Notes: generated by a model from the sequence alone, not told the origin. A DNA stretch of 64,000 nucleotides from Spirosoma pollinicola (GCF_002831565.1 NZ_CP025096.1:2147027-2211026); one strand, 5' to 3'; positions 26,874 through 36,470 are shown, counted from the stretch's first letter. Numbers and translations are program-made.

Positions 26874-27402
26874 CATGTCGATGAGAACATAACCGATAAC
26901 AACCATAATAGTTAGAAAGCCACTGAGTCCGTAACCTATTTCACCACCTAAATAACATATATTTACTAGTAACTCTATAGAAATGAAGCACAAGTGTGCA
27001 TTTTTATATATAAAGTATTCTATTTTGACATGTAAAAATGAAAAGTATTATGTTTATAAAAAAGTTATTTCTAAAATAAGTACAATTTTAATTAATTAAA
27101 TTTTTTAATTAGTAAATTAACCGAATACAGGTTTTCGATGGCATTAACTCTTTTTCATACAACAAAATCTTCTAGTTTTACTTTTCGGGAACGTTCCCGG
27201 CAACGCTTGCATAAAAAAAAGGAGGTTTTTTCTTTCTATTGTCTACTATTATTTACAAGCTTACAGAAGGTATTCAAAGAGGTAATCATTAAGAAAATTT
27301 AAACTATCACTGAAAAATCCATAATCAATAGAAAAAGGTAGCAACATTTTTTTGGTTCGCATTTAAGTTCGCCAATAAGTAGAAATCCCTATTCCTAACG
27401 CT
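26874..27402. other. AT-rich intergenic region upstream of FecR/SusCD locus
   Basis: About 530 bases without a supported gene, strongly AT-rich between 26990 and 27120. The one clear structure is the 14-bp palindrome at 27186-27199. A run of A8 followed by GGAGG and T6 (around 27212-27231) can form a small hairpin. No tRNA or small RNA was recognised. Confidence 0.6.
27186..27199. promoter_or_regulatory. LacI-type palindromic operator CGGGAACGTTCCCG
   Basis: Perfect 14-bp palindrome with central AACGTT, the core geometry of LacI-family operators. It lies 204 bases upstream of the FecR-like gene that opens the SusC/SusD locus. Assigning a LacI regulator is an inference; no such regulator gene is in the window. 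Confidence 0.5.
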
Positions 27403-28218
27403 TTGACTTACACGAAACAGTTATATACCGTGTCTTATAAGTCATATTCTGTCTACAGCGCTGAGGAATTCGCCCTTGACGACCTGTTTGTACGTTGGGT
27501 AAAGTATCCCAATGACGAAGAGGTAGCATCGTATTGGACTATATGGTTATCAAATCACCCATACCAGGAAGAAACGGTTGAATTAGCACGTGAATTGATC
27601 CGAACGGGGAGTCGCTCTTACTTACCGAATTTATCGACTGATGATATCTCAAGTGTATGGGGGCGGATTCGCGAATCACTTCAAACAATGGAAGATGTTC
27701 GCCCACTTCAACCCGACGTACGGGCCGTTGTTGGGTGGTGGTATTTTATCAGGACAGTACTTGCAGCAGTTGCGGTTGTGTCGCTCATTGGCTGGGCATT
27801 GTGGATGCAGTATGGGCCTAACCAATCTATACGAACCGTTAGCACCCCTACTGGGCAAACCCGACAGATTCGGCTACCAGACAATTCAAGGATGACGCTG
27901 TATCCTAACAGCACAGTTCGTTATGCACGCCGATGGACCGATGAAACGCCAAGAGCAGTATGGTTAAATGGAGAGGCTGATTTTTCGATAACTCACCGGA
28001 ATGATACATCATCGGCCCGACTGTTTAGAGTTCATACGGCTGATCTTACAATCGAGGCACTGGGAACTATATTCCGGGTGCGGCAACGCCCAAAAGGCAC
28101 TTGTGTAGCCCTGACCTCGGGTCAGGTAGACTTACTTCTTAAACATCAAACCCCAATACGGCTCAAACCCGGCGATTCGATCGAGGTTGCAAGCAGTTCG
28201 CCCAAGTTTTTACCTTAA
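27403..28218 (+). CDS. FecR family membrane anti-sigma-like protein, non-ATG start
   Basis: 271 residues from TTG 27403; a GTG at 27430 is the other option, as the first in-frame ATG would remove the N-terminal domain. The N-terminal ~100 residues are helical and cytoplasmic; a membrane helix (FIRTVLAAVAVVSLIGWALWM) lies at about 112-132. The periplasmic FecR domain follows: TPTGQTRQIRLPDNSRMTLY, VWLNGEADFSI, FRVHTADLTIEALGTIFRV and SGQVDLLL. The usual ECF sigma gene is not adjacent. It is followed closely by SusC, so it presumably couples receptor occupancy to expression. Confidence 0.85.
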   Translation: MTYTKQLYTVSYKSYSVYSAEEFALDDLFVRWVKYPNDEEVASYWTIWLSNHPYQEETVELARELIRTGSRSYLPNLSTDDISSVWGRIRESLQTMEDVRPLQPDVRAVVGWWYFIRTVLAAVAVVSLIGWALWMQYGPNQSIRTVSTPTGQTRQIRLPDNSRMTLYPNSTVRYARRWTDETPRAVWLNGEADFSITHRNDTSSARLFRVHTADLTIEALGTIFRVRQRPKGTCVALTSGQVDLLLKHQTPIRLKPGDSIEVASSSPKFLP

Positions 28219-28253
28219 CACTTAACTTTTACGCCAATCTAATCTAATTCATA

Positions 28254-31200
28254 ATGCAGACAACAATTACCCAACCTCCACGGCAATCGTGGTTACCCCT
28301 GCTTGGCCTGACAGCGCTTGTGCTGGTTGGCCAACCGGCGTTCAGCGCGCCACCCACAAACAGGCTTCCGATGAACAACCCCGTGCAGGAGCGATCCGTA
28401 TCGGGCAAAGTTCTATCGTCCGACGACAATAAACCACTTCCAGGCGTTAACGTTGCTGTGAAAGGTAGCACCCGTGGTACCACTACGGACGCTAACGGCA
28501 CGTATAAAATCAATGTACCGAATGAGCAGGCAATCCTAGTGTTCTCATCGGTCGGGTTTATTTCTCAGGAGATCAACGTAGGAAACCGCTCCTCAATCGA
28601 CGTAACGATTTTAGCTGATACCCGTGCCCTGAATGAAGTGGTCGTTGTTGGTTATGGTACGCAGAAAAAGAGTCAGTTAACTGGAGCCATTTCGTCAGTA
28701 AGTTCGAAGCAAATTACGGAGATGCCTATTACCAACCTGGGCCAGGCGATGCAGGGCCGGGTAGCGGGTGTCGACGTAGCGCAGTCGGGAAGTAGACCCG
28801 GATCGACACCAACAATCCGGATTCGTGGCCGCCGTTCGTTCAATGCCGGCAATAACCCGCTCTATGTAGTCGATGGCATTCCGCTTACAGGCGACCGGAA
28901 CGAACTGCTATCCACTCGTCCGTTCGATTTTGCATCGGGTGGTTACGAAGATCTCAATCCAAATGATATTGCCTCGATGGAAATCCTGAAGGATGCTACA
29001 TCAACCGCAATTTATGGGGCCAGAGGTGCCAACGGTGTTGTCTTGGTAACAACCAAACGGGGTAATAACAATGGGAAAACAACTATCAGTTATGATGCCT
29101 ATGCGGGTGTTACGGATCCGCTGGATAAAGTCCATTTGTTTACTGGCCCCGAATTTACCGAGTATGTTCGGGAAGCTTACCGGGCAACGGGCCTATACAA
29201 AGATGCAAACGGCAATCCCGTTCCAACTGGCGTAGCGGATGCTTTTGCAGACTCAAAAGTAGCCGTTTTGGGTGGTGATCCCGCTGTAGCGGCAGGTATT
29301 GCGGCTAATAGGAACACCGATTACCAGTCGTTGATTCTCAGACAGGGCGTTCAGCAAAACCATTCACTTGGTATTCAGGGCGGTAATGAAAAAACGCAGT
29401 TCTACATTTCCGCCAGCTACTTCACGGATAAAGGAATTGTTCCTGGTCAGGATTACAACCGGTATTCGCTTCGTGCCAATATCGACCACCAAATTAACAA
29501 GGTACTCAAGGTAGGCATCTCGTCCTACATGATGTATAGCGGCCGGAACGGAGCCAATTTAAATCCCTACCGTTTTACACTCCAGCAAAACCCACTCGGC
29601 AGACCCTATGACGATAACGGTAAACTGATTTTTGCGCCGACAAACGATGCGCTATTGACTAATCCGCTGTATGAGATCATACCGGGTGCCCAAATCGACA
29701 ACACGAAGAAGTACCGGATTTTCAATAGTATTTATGCCGAAGCCAATATCATCGACGGCTTGAAATACCGCGTCAATTTTGGTCCTGACTTTTCTGTTTC
29801 GCGGGCGGGTCGCTTTGTAGGATCTCTAACGAACGACCGGAAAGGTGGCGACGCAACGGCAGCTAATAACAGCCAGTATGGATTCAATTACACCCTGGAA
29901 AATATCCTGACTTACAATAAGACGTTTGGTAACCATAATCTGGGTATAACGGCCCTCCAATCCATTCAGCGGGATAACTTTGAATACAATAGCCAGTCCG
30001 TACAAGGTGTTCCTGCCGAGTCACAGCAGTTTTACAATACGGGTAATGCCAGTCTTGTCTTAGGTGTGGGCAGTAATTTAATTCAGTGGACACTCAACTC
30101 GTTCATGGGTCGCGTCAACTACGACTACAAGGATAAATACTTGGTAACCGCTACGTTACGGCGGGATGGTTCGAGCCGTTTCGGCGAAAACAGTAAATAT
30201 GGTAACTTTCCGGGTATCGCACTGGCCTGGAACATCAATAACGAAGATTTCCTAAAGGATGTGACCTGGCTCGATCAGTTAAAACTACGCGTTAGCCGGG
30301 GGTCGGTAGGAAACCAGGGTGTGGTTCCTTATCAAACACAGGGCCTGTTGGGCCGTACAGTCTATGCCTGGGGGAATACGGGTGCTTACGGGTATCGCCC
30401 AAGTACCATTGGTAACCCGGATTTGAAATGGGAAACATCAACTTCGTCAAACATAGGAGTAGACTTCAGCTTTTGGAGAGGCCGCGTAGCTGGTTCGATT
30501 GAATTCTATCAAACCAACACCACCGACTTACTGCTGTCTGACCAACTGCCAACCTCTATTGGCTTCAATGCGGTAACGAAAAACGTAGGTGAAACGCGTA
30601 ACCGGGGGGTCGAACTCAGTCTGTCGACCGTAAACATTAATTCGAAAAGCGGATTTAAGTGGACATCTGATTTCGCCTTTACCAAAAACAGCGAAGCCAT
30701 TATCTCGCTTTATAATGGTGCTGTCGATGATTTAGGCAATAGGTGGTTTATCGGAAAACCATTAACGGCTTTCTATGACTATAAGAAAGCGGGCATTTGG
30801 CAAACAAGCGAAGCTGACCTGGCGAAATCGTTTCAAAGCTCTGTTGGACAAATTAAAGTACAGGATACCAATAACGACGGCAAAACAACGGCGGATGATC
30901 GCGTTTTTCTGGGTTCGGATATTCCCAACTTTAGTGCCGGGATTACCAACCGGTTTAACTATAAAGGGTTCGATTTATCGTTCTTCGTCTATGGACGTTT
31001 TGGCCAGACCATTTTGAGCGGCTTCCACCGGGACAATAACCAGCTGGCAGGTCGTTATCAGCAAATTAAAGTAGACTACTGGACGCCTAACAACCCAACC
31101 AACGAATTTCCACAACCCAAGTCGAACCAGGAGTTTCCCGTTTACAATTCATCCCTGTTTTACTTCGATGGCACATTCGTAAAAGTGCGTAATATCAATT

Positions 31201-31406
31201 TTGGGTATACGTTCACGTCTAAAATAACTCAGAAGCTGGGCATGCAGTCGCTGCGTGTATTTACCAGTATCCAGCAGCCATTCATCTTTTCAACCTACCG
31301 GTCGAAATATAACGGCGTCGATCCGGAAACAGCGGATGGAACCATCAATAATGACGTCGTACCGGCTACCCGGATAACTACATTTGGTTTGAACGTTAAA
31401 TTCTAA
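28254..31406 (+). CDS. SusC/RagA family TonB-dependent outer-membrane transporter
   Basis: 1050 residues. Signal peptide in the first ~32, then a carboxypeptidase-D regulatory-like beta-sandwich (VSGKVLSSDDNKPLPGVNV, about 48-120), a TonB-box-like NEVVVVGYGTQ, plug (ALNEVVV to TTKRGN, containing ATSTAIYGARGANGVVLVTT) and a 22-strand barrel ending RITTFGLNVKF. No STN domain precedes the sandwich, so it is not a classical sigma-signalling receptor. It imports a glycan or glycoside bound by the SusD partner that follows 79 bases later. Confidence 0.97.
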   Translation: MQTTITQPPRQSWLPLLGLTALVLVGQPAFSAPPTNRLPMNNPVQERSVSGKVLSSDDNKPLPGVNVAVKGSTRGTTTDANGTYKINVPNEQAILVFSSVGFISQEINVGNRSSIDVTILADTRALNEVVVVGYGTQKKSQLTGAISSVSSKQITEMPITNLGQAMQGRVAGVDVAQSGSRPGSTPTIRIRGRRSFNAGNNPLYVVDGIPLTGDRNELLSTRPFDFASGGYEDLNPNDIASMEILKDATSTAIYGARGANGVVLVTTKRGNNNGKTTISYDAYAGVTDPLDKVHLFTGPEFTEYVREAYRATGLYKDANGNPVPTGVADAFADSKVAVLGGDPAVAAGIAANRNTDYQSLILRQGVQQNHSLGIQGGNEKTQFYISASYFTDKGIVPGQDYNRYSLRANIDHQINKVLKVGISSYMMYSGRNGANLNPYRFTLQQNPLGRPYDDNGKLIFAPTNDALLTNPLYEIIPGAQIDNTKKYRIFNSIYAEANIIDGLKYRVNFGPDFSVSRAGRFVGSLTNDRKGGDATAANNSQYGFNYTLENILTYNKTFGNHNLGITALQSIQRDNFEYNSQSVQGVPAESQQFYNTGNASLVLGVGSNLIQWTLNSFMGRVNYDYKDKYLVTATLRRDGSSRFGENSKYGNFPGIALAWNINNEDFLKDVTWLDQLKLRVSRGSVGNQGVVPYQTQGLLGRTVYAWGNTGAYGYRPSTIGNPDLKWETSTSSNIGVDFSFWRGRVAGSIEFYQTNTTDLLLSDQLPTSIGFNAVTKNVGETRNRGVELSLSTVNINSKSGFKWTSDFAFTKNSEAIISLYNGAVDDLGNRWFIGKPLTAFYDYKKAGIWQTSEADLAKSFQSSVGQIKVQDTNNDGKTTADDRVFLGSDIPNFSAGITNRFNYKGFDLSFFVYGRFGQTILSGFHRDNNQLAGRYQQIKVDYWTPNNPTNEFPQPKSNQEFPVYNSSLFYFDGTFVKVRNINFGYTFTSKITQKLGMQSLRVFTSIQQPFIFSTYRSKYNGVDPETADGTINNDVVPATRITTFGLNVKF

Positions 31407-31485
31407 GCACATATATAATCGTTGATCCAGGTAAATGCCCTGGCCTACGCTTTAAAGGCTTATAAAATCATTAGATTCTAAAAAA

Positions 31486-33195
31486 ATGAAATCTATAATT
31501 TCCCCAAAATCATTGCGTATCCTGGGGCTTGTAATGCTCTTACTGAGCGGTCAGGCCTGCAAGAATGTATTGGAAGAAAAAGTAATCTCCAGTATTGGTA
31601 ACGATTACGTTAATACCCCAAAGGGATTTGAGGATGCTGCCAAGGCAGCCTATGCTCCCTTACGAAGTTTTTATGCTACGCAGCAAGGCCTAACGATGAC
31701 CGAATTTGGTACCGACCTCTATGCAACCGGTGCCGATGGAGGCTATAAAGGCTTTCATTTCTACGATACGCAACTAAATAGCTTTGTGGATTTCCTGCAA
31801 AATGTTTGGGAAGAATTGTATCGGGGCATCAATACCTGTAATTCGGTCATCGAACGTGCTTCGGCAGCCAACGTTTCGGATGCGGTGAAAAAACTACGGG
31901 TAGCCGAAGCGAAATTTCTGCGAGCGCACTATTATTTTATTCTTGTTCAACAGTGGGGTGGTGTCGATCTGCGATTAACGGAAACCCTGGCACCCACAAA
32001 AAAAACCAGCCGTGCAACAGAGGCTGACATATACAAGGCTATCCTGGCCGATCTCGAATCAGCTGCGCCGGATCTAGACCCCAAAATCAGGTCGACAGAT
32101 TATGGTCGCGCTACCAAAGCCGCTGCCGAACACCTGCTCGCTCGTGTGTACCTGACCAAAGCAACATCGTCGGCAAAAGCGGCCGATGATTATGCTAATG
32201 CGGCTAAATATGCCACCAGTGTTATCAACAATTACGGTTTTAAGTTACTGCCTGATTTTGCGAGCGTATTTGCCCAGGGAGCCGGTGAAATAAGCGATGA
32301 GGTCATCTTTGCGGTTCAATATACGTCTGATCCATTGACCAATGCATCAACTCCTCCGGTTGCTAATTCGGGGGGAAACACGGGTGGCAATAACCTTCAC
32401 CTATTTTTTGGGATGCAGTACGACGTGCAGGCGGGTATGGTTCGTGACATTTTTTATGGACGCCCATTCAAGCGATTGCGCCCAACAGCTTTTTGTCTAG
32501 AAACTGTTTTCAAAGATCGGGTAAACGACTCTCGCTACAAAAAAACGTTTAGAGACACCTGGTTAAGCAACGCTCCCGGAACCTACAACACGGCCTTCGA
32601 CAACTCTAAAAAGACAGTTACCTTTAAAGCAGGCGACACCGCCATTTACATTCCGGGTGTTGAATGGACATTGGCCCAGCGGGCCGCCAAACCGTATCAG
32701 GTACTCGTACCAAGTGCCTACAATGAAGCACTGTTTCCTACACTGCAAAAATTCTTCGATCCACTCCGTCCAGATCGGACTTACGAACCAGGTAGCCGGG
32801 ATTTCTTAGCCTTCCGTCTGGCCGAAACGTATCTTATTCTGGCGGAGGCCCAACTGAAGCTGGGCAAAACGGCAGACGCTACAGCCGCGATCAACATGGT
32901 TCGCCGTCGGGCTGCGTGGCCTGGCAAAGAGACGGCCATGGAAATAACAACCGCCCAGATGGATATGGAAATGATCTATCAGGAACGAGGACGGGAATTA
33001 CTCGGCGAGCAAATCCGATGGATGGATTTGAAACGCTGGGGCAATCTGGTTGAGCGAGTTAAATTATATAACCCTCAAGCAGCAGTGAACGTAAAAGAAA
33101 TCCATAATCTGCGGCCAATTCCGCAAACCCAGATTGACCGTACTGAGAAAGCGGCTGACGGTAGTCCTGGGTTTCCCCAGAATCCAGGGTATTAA
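31486..33195 (+). CDS. RagB/SusD family nutrient uptake lipoprotein
   Basis: 569 residues. Lipoprotein signal ends at LLSGQAC near residue 25. TPR-rich SusD fold: AEAKFLRAHYYFILVQQWGGV (the conserved LRA.YYF..V..YG segment), DYGRATKAAAEHLLARVYL, and the C-terminal RLAETYLILAEAQLKLG followed by INMVRRRA and ERGRELLGEQIRWMDLKRW. It forms the lid of the SusC barrel at the cell surface. A low-complexity terminator follows. Confidence 0.96.
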   Translation: MKSIISPKSLRILGLVMLLLSGQACKNVLEEKVISSIGNDYVNTPKGFEDAAKAAYAPLRSFYATQQGLTMTEFGTDLYATGADGGYKGFHFYDTQLNSFVDFLQNVWEELYRGINTCNSVIERASAANVSDAVKKLRVAEAKFLRAHYYFILVQQWGGVDLRLTETLAPTKKTSRATEADIYKAILADLESAAPDLDPKIRSTDYGRATKAAAEHLLARVYLTKATSSAKAADDYANAAKYATSVINNYGFKLLPDFASVFAQGAGEISDEVIFAVQYTSDPLTNASTPPVANSGGNTGGNNLHLFFGMQYDVQAGMVRDIFYGRPFKRLRPTAFCLETVFKDRVNDSRYKKTFRDTWLSNAPGTYNTAFDNSKKTVTFKAGDTAIYIPGVEWTLAQRAAKPYQVLVPSAYNEALFPTLQKFFDPLRPDRTYEPGSRDFLAFRLAETYLILAEAQLKLGKTADATAAINMVRRRAAWPGKETAMEITTAQMDMEMIYQERGRELLGEQIRWMDLKRWGNLVERVKLYNPQAAVNVKEIHNLRPIPQTQIDRTEKAADGSPGFPQNPGY

Positions 33196-33201
33196 GTTAT
33201 G

Positions 33202-33271
33202 AAAGGGCGAAAGAGTGAACGAGTAAAAATTGCTTACGCCAGTTTTTTGCTCGTTCACTCTTTCGCCCTTT
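33202..33271 (+). terminator. Low-complexity hairpin after susD
   Basis: Perfect 22-base arms (33202-33223 and 33250-33271) made of GAAAGGGCGAAAGAGTG-type sequence; the stem can extend inward with one mismatch. It separates SusD from the enzyme genes. Confidence 0.7.
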
Positions 33272-33387
33272 AAAATAAGTAGAAGTATATACCTGAGCAC
33301 TTATTTTAGCAGGTTTTACATAAAAAGATTCAGTTCACAATCAGTCTTTGTGGCATCGGCTACCATTGATTTTTGATCCTTACAACT

Positions 33388-34314
33388 ATGCTGGAAACGG
33401 TAAACCGACGACAGTTTTTGACAACGGCGGGCGTTTCGGCCCTGACTTTGCTAGCGGGTACAAATCGGCTATTGGCCGGTGCCGCTAAACCATCCGGCCT
33501 GAAAATTGCCTACTCGGCTATCACCTGGGGTGGTAACGATGCCCAGGCTATTGCGGACCTGTCGGCACTAGGCTACCGGGGCATTCAATTACGGGCTAAT
33601 GCCTTTGGCCCCTACAAAGCCAAACCATCCGAATTAAAAGCGTTGCTCGACCAGCACCATCTGGCGCTGGCAATGTTTTCGAGTGGGAACGTCGAGATCG
33701 ACCCCGCCAAAGAGCAAAGTACCATTGACATGCACGTGGCCCATGCCAGTTTTGTAAAAGCGCTGGGAGGCTCGGCTATTCAGTTGACCAACTCGGCCCG
33801 CCCCAAAGACCGGCTTCCAACCACCGAGGAACTGAAACGGTTGGCAACCGTGATGAACGAAATTGGTAAACAAACCGCCGACTTGGGTGTACAGGCAACC
33901 TACCATAACCACATGAGCCAGCTCGGCGAAACGCCCGAGGAAGTGGAGGTGATTGTGCAGGCGATGAACCCCAAGTTCGTAAAACTAGAACTCGATATTG
34001 CTCATTACAAGCAAGGTGGCGGGCTACCCGAGAAAGCCGTAAAGCAATACAAAGACATTATTTACGCACTTCATCTGAAAGACACGATGTCGCCCCTACC
34101 CGACAAGCCCGGCGACCCAAAAGCTTATAAATTCGTTGAACTGGGCCGGGGAAATGTCGATGTTCCAGCGGTATTCAAAGCGCTTGACGAAATCAACTTC
34201 AAGGGCTGGGGTATTATTGAATTAGATGGTGTACCCGAAAAGGATAAAACCGCTTCTCAATGCGCCCAAATCAATAAAGACTACATCACAAAAACCTTGA
34301 ATCATCCGCTGTAA
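33388..34314 (+). CDS. Sugar phosphate isomerase/epimerase-type TIM barrel, Tat-exported
   Basis: 308 residues from ATG 33388. Tat-like signal NRRQFLTTAGVSALTLLAG, so a periplasmic enzyme. The AP endonuclease-2-type barrel shows the metal-binding set: GIQLRANAFG, TYHNHMSQLG, KLELDIAH (Glu and Asp/His), LHLKDT and GIIELDG. Members include isomerases, epimerases and 3-keto-glycoside-active enzymes. It sits with DUF1080 and Gfo/Idh/MocA genes in one direction, suggesting a shared pathway on a SusCD-imported sugar. Confidence 0.88.
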   Translation: MLETVNRRQFLTTAGVSALTLLAGTNRLLAGAAKPSGLKIAYSAITWGGNDAQAIADLSALGYRGIQLRANAFGPYKAKPSELKALLDQHHLALAMFSSGNVEIDPAKEQSTIDMHVAHASFVKALGGSAIQLTNSARPKDRLPTTEELKRLATVMNEIGKQTADLGVQATYHNHMSQLGETPEEVEVIVQAMNPKFVKLELDIAHYKQGGGLPEKAVKQYKDIIYALHLKDTMSPLPDKPGDPKAYKFVELGRGNVDVPAVFKALDEINFKGWGIIELDGVPEKDKTASQCAQINKDYITKTLNHPL

Positions 34315-34326
34315 CAAAAAATTTGA

Positions 34327-34368
34327 CACAGAGATACACGGAGAAAACACAGAGATTCGCAGAGAAAA
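34327..34368 (+). repeat. Two tandem 21-nt CACAGAG...GAGAAAA repeats
   Basis: 34327-34347 and 34348-34368 match at 18 of 21 positions. They fill most of the short gap between the TIM-barrel gene and the DUF1080 ATG at 34374. Confidence 0.8.
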
Positions 34369-34373
34369 CGCTT

Positions 34374-35114
34374 ATGAAACAATTAATCTTATCAGGCTTA
34401 TTACTTAGCTTGTTTGCTTTTGAAAGCCCGCAGGCACCTAATACTCTGACAACTAAAGAGAAAAAAGACGGCTGGAAATTATTATTCGACGGCAAAACGA
34501 CAAATGGCTGGCGTGGTGCTTACAAAGACAAATTTCCGGCAAGAGGATGGAGTGTTAACGATGGTCTACTCACGATTCAGAAATCGGATGGCTCGGAGTC
34601 GCAGAGTTACGGCGATATTGTTACGGATGGCGAATACAGTGACTTTGACCTGATGTTCGATTTCAAACTGACCGATGGAGCCAATAGCGGAGTTAAGTAT
34701 TTTGTGGCCGAGCAAAGCCCTAAACCAAAAGGTTCGGCCTTCGGTCTTGAATTTCAGGTGCTGGACGATGACAAACACCCCGATGCCAAACTGGGGCGGG
34801 ATGGTAACCGTACGGTTGGTTCGTTGTATGATCTGATTCCCGCAAGCGGTAAGAAAGCCAACCCCATTGGCGAGTGGAATACGGGCCGGGTCATATCCAA
34901 AAGCAAGCATGTAGAACACTGGCTGAACGGTAAAAAAGTAGTAGAGTACGAACGCGGCAGCGAAAAATTCCGGGAGTTAGTGGCCATGAGCAAATACAAA
35001 GCCCCCGAATACAATAACAATGGTCGTTTTGGTGAAGCGCCCAAAGGACACATTCTGCTTCAGGACCACGGCGAACTGGTGTCCTTTAGAAATATCAAGA
35101 TCAAAACTCTTTAA
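34374..35114 (+). CDS. DUF1080 (3-keto-disaccharide hydrolase) family protein
   Basis: 246 residues from ATG 34374, with a signal peptide (MKQLILSGLLLSLFAFES). The concanavalin-like jelly-roll of DUF1080 is clear: GWKLLFDGKTTNGWRG at the start, FDLMFDFKLTDGANSGVKYFV, FGLEFQVLDDDKHPDA, HVEHWLNGKKVVEYERGS, and the end ILLQDHGELVSFRNIKIKTL. The family includes enzymes cleaving 3-keto-glycosides. Preceded by two tandem repeats in its leader and followed 28 bases later by the oxidoreductase. Confidence 0.93.
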   Translation: MKQLILSGLLLSLFAFESPQAPNTLTTKEKKDGWKLLFDGKTTNGWRGAYKDKFPARGWSVNDGLLTIQKSDGSESQSYGDIVTDGEYSDFDLMFDFKLTDGANSGVKYFVAEQSPKPKGSAFGLEFQVLDDDKHPDAKLGRDGNRTVGSLYDLIPASGKKANPIGEWNTGRVISKSKHVEHWLNGKKVVEYERGSEKFRELVAMSKYKAPEYNNNGRFGEAPKGHILLQDHGELVSFRNIKIKTL

Positions 35115-35142
35115 TAAGAAACTGACTATCAGCTTATCTCTT

Positions 35143-36468
35143 ATGGAAAATCGTCGTGAGTTTATAAAAAAATCTGCCCTTGCCGGATTGGGCATGAGCT
35201 TTTCGGCGGGCAGCTACGCCCGCATCCTCGGCTCGAACGACCGTGTTCGAGTGGGTATCATTGGTTTTTCTGATCGCTTCCGGCAATCGCTGGCCCCCGC
35301 GTTCATGGAACATGCCAAAGCCCAGAACTTTGCTTTTGTAGGCGTATCGGACATCTGGAGCCGCCGTCGCGATGAAGCTGAACAGTATTTAAAAGGTAAA
35401 GGCTGGAACGACGATTCGTTTTTCAAAGCCCGCAATAACGACGAACTTCTTGATCGCAAGGACGTAGATGCTGTGATCATCAGCACTGCCGATTTCCAGC
35501 ACGCACTCCACTGCGTTGCCGCTGTTGAATCGGGCCGAGATGCCTATTGCGAAAAACCATTTGCCGAATCGCTCGCCGATGCCCGCAAAGCCGTAAAAGC
35601 GGTAGAGAGTTCCAGAAAAATTGTGCAGGTTGGCTCACAACGTCGGTCGGCCCCTAACTACCACTCCGCTAACGATTTTATCAAATCAGGTAAATTCGGC
35701 GACATCACTATGGTCGAAATGACCTGGAATGTCAACCAGCCCGGTCGCTGGCGTCGGCCTAAGTTAGTGTCTGAGATTCGGAAGGAAGACACCGACTGGG
35801 ATCGTTACCAACTAAACCGACCCAAAACCGAATGGGACCCGCGCAAATACCTTGAGTTCCGGCTGTTCTACCCCTACTCGTCTGGTATTCCCGGCCAGTG
35901 GATGTCGCACCAGATTGATACTGTACACTGGTTCAGCGGGCTGGATCACCCACGTTCGGTGGTTGCTAATGGCGGGGTATACAGTTGGAAAGATGGCCGC
36001 GTTAATGCCGACACCTTTACAGCCGTATTTGATTACGGCCCGGACAACGACAAAACCAAAGGCTTTCAGGTGCTGTACTCCTCCCGAATGAACAACGAAG
36101 CGGGTGGCGTTAAAGAATATTATTTCTCGAATGGGGGTATGATCAACCTCGATACGAACAAGATCTCGCCTGAGGGTGGTCTGGAAGCAAAATATGCCAA
36201 AGACATGAACATGCAGGCCAATCTGCTTCCAACGATGGCACTGGGTGAAGCGGCTAAAATGGAGACATCTGCCAACACCGGTGGCGACCCAATGACGTCG
36301 CTGCACATGTTGAACTGGATGGGTTGTGTTCGTAGCCGCAAAGAGCCTAATGCACCGGCACGAGTTGGTTTCAACCACTCTATAGCCAACATTATGGCTA
36401 CTACGGCCCTGCACACCGGCAAGCGCGTAACCTGGGATGCCGCCAAGCAGGATGTGATTATTAGTTAA
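35143..36468 (+). CDS. Gfo/Idh/MocA family oxidoreductase, Tat-exported
   Basis: 441 residues from ATG 35143. Tat signal NRREFIKKSALAGLGMSF. Rossmann NAD domain (RVRVGIIGFSDR), the EKP motif (YCEKPFAESLADA) that carries the catalytic Lys, and a C-terminal alpha/beta domain with WMSHQIDTVHWFSG. NAD-type enzymes with a Tat leader carry their cofactor folded into the periplasm. With DUF1080 and the TIM-barrel protein it probably oxidises a hydroxyl of the imported sugar. Last gene of the locus. Confidence 0.93.
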   Translation: MENRREFIKKSALAGLGMSFSAGSYARILGSNDRVRVGIIGFSDRFRQSLAPAFMEHAKAQNFAFVGVSDIWSRRRDEAEQYLKGKGWNDDSFFKARNNDELLDRKDVDAVIISTADFQHALHCVAAVESGRDAYCEKPFAESLADARKAVKAVESSRKIVQVGSQRRSAPNYHSANDFIKSGKFGDITMVEMTWNVNQPGRWRRPKLVSEIRKEDTDWDRYQLNRPKTEWDPRKYLEFRLFYPYSSGIPGQWMSHQIDTVHWFSGLDHPRSVVANGGVYSWKDGRVNADTFTAVFDYGPDNDKTKGFQVLYSSRMNNEAGGVKEYYFSNGGMINLDTNKISPEGGLEAKYAKDMNMQANLLPTMALGEAAKMETSANTGGDPMTSLHMLNWMGCVRSRKEPNAPARVGFNHSIANIMATTALHTGKRVTWDAAKQDVIIS

Positions 36469-36470
36469 AT

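Noticed and set aside
35812-36414. 200-residue minus-strand open frame
   Set aside because: Antisense to the Gfo/Idh/MocA gene, with His/Arg-rich nonsense-like composition; not a gene.
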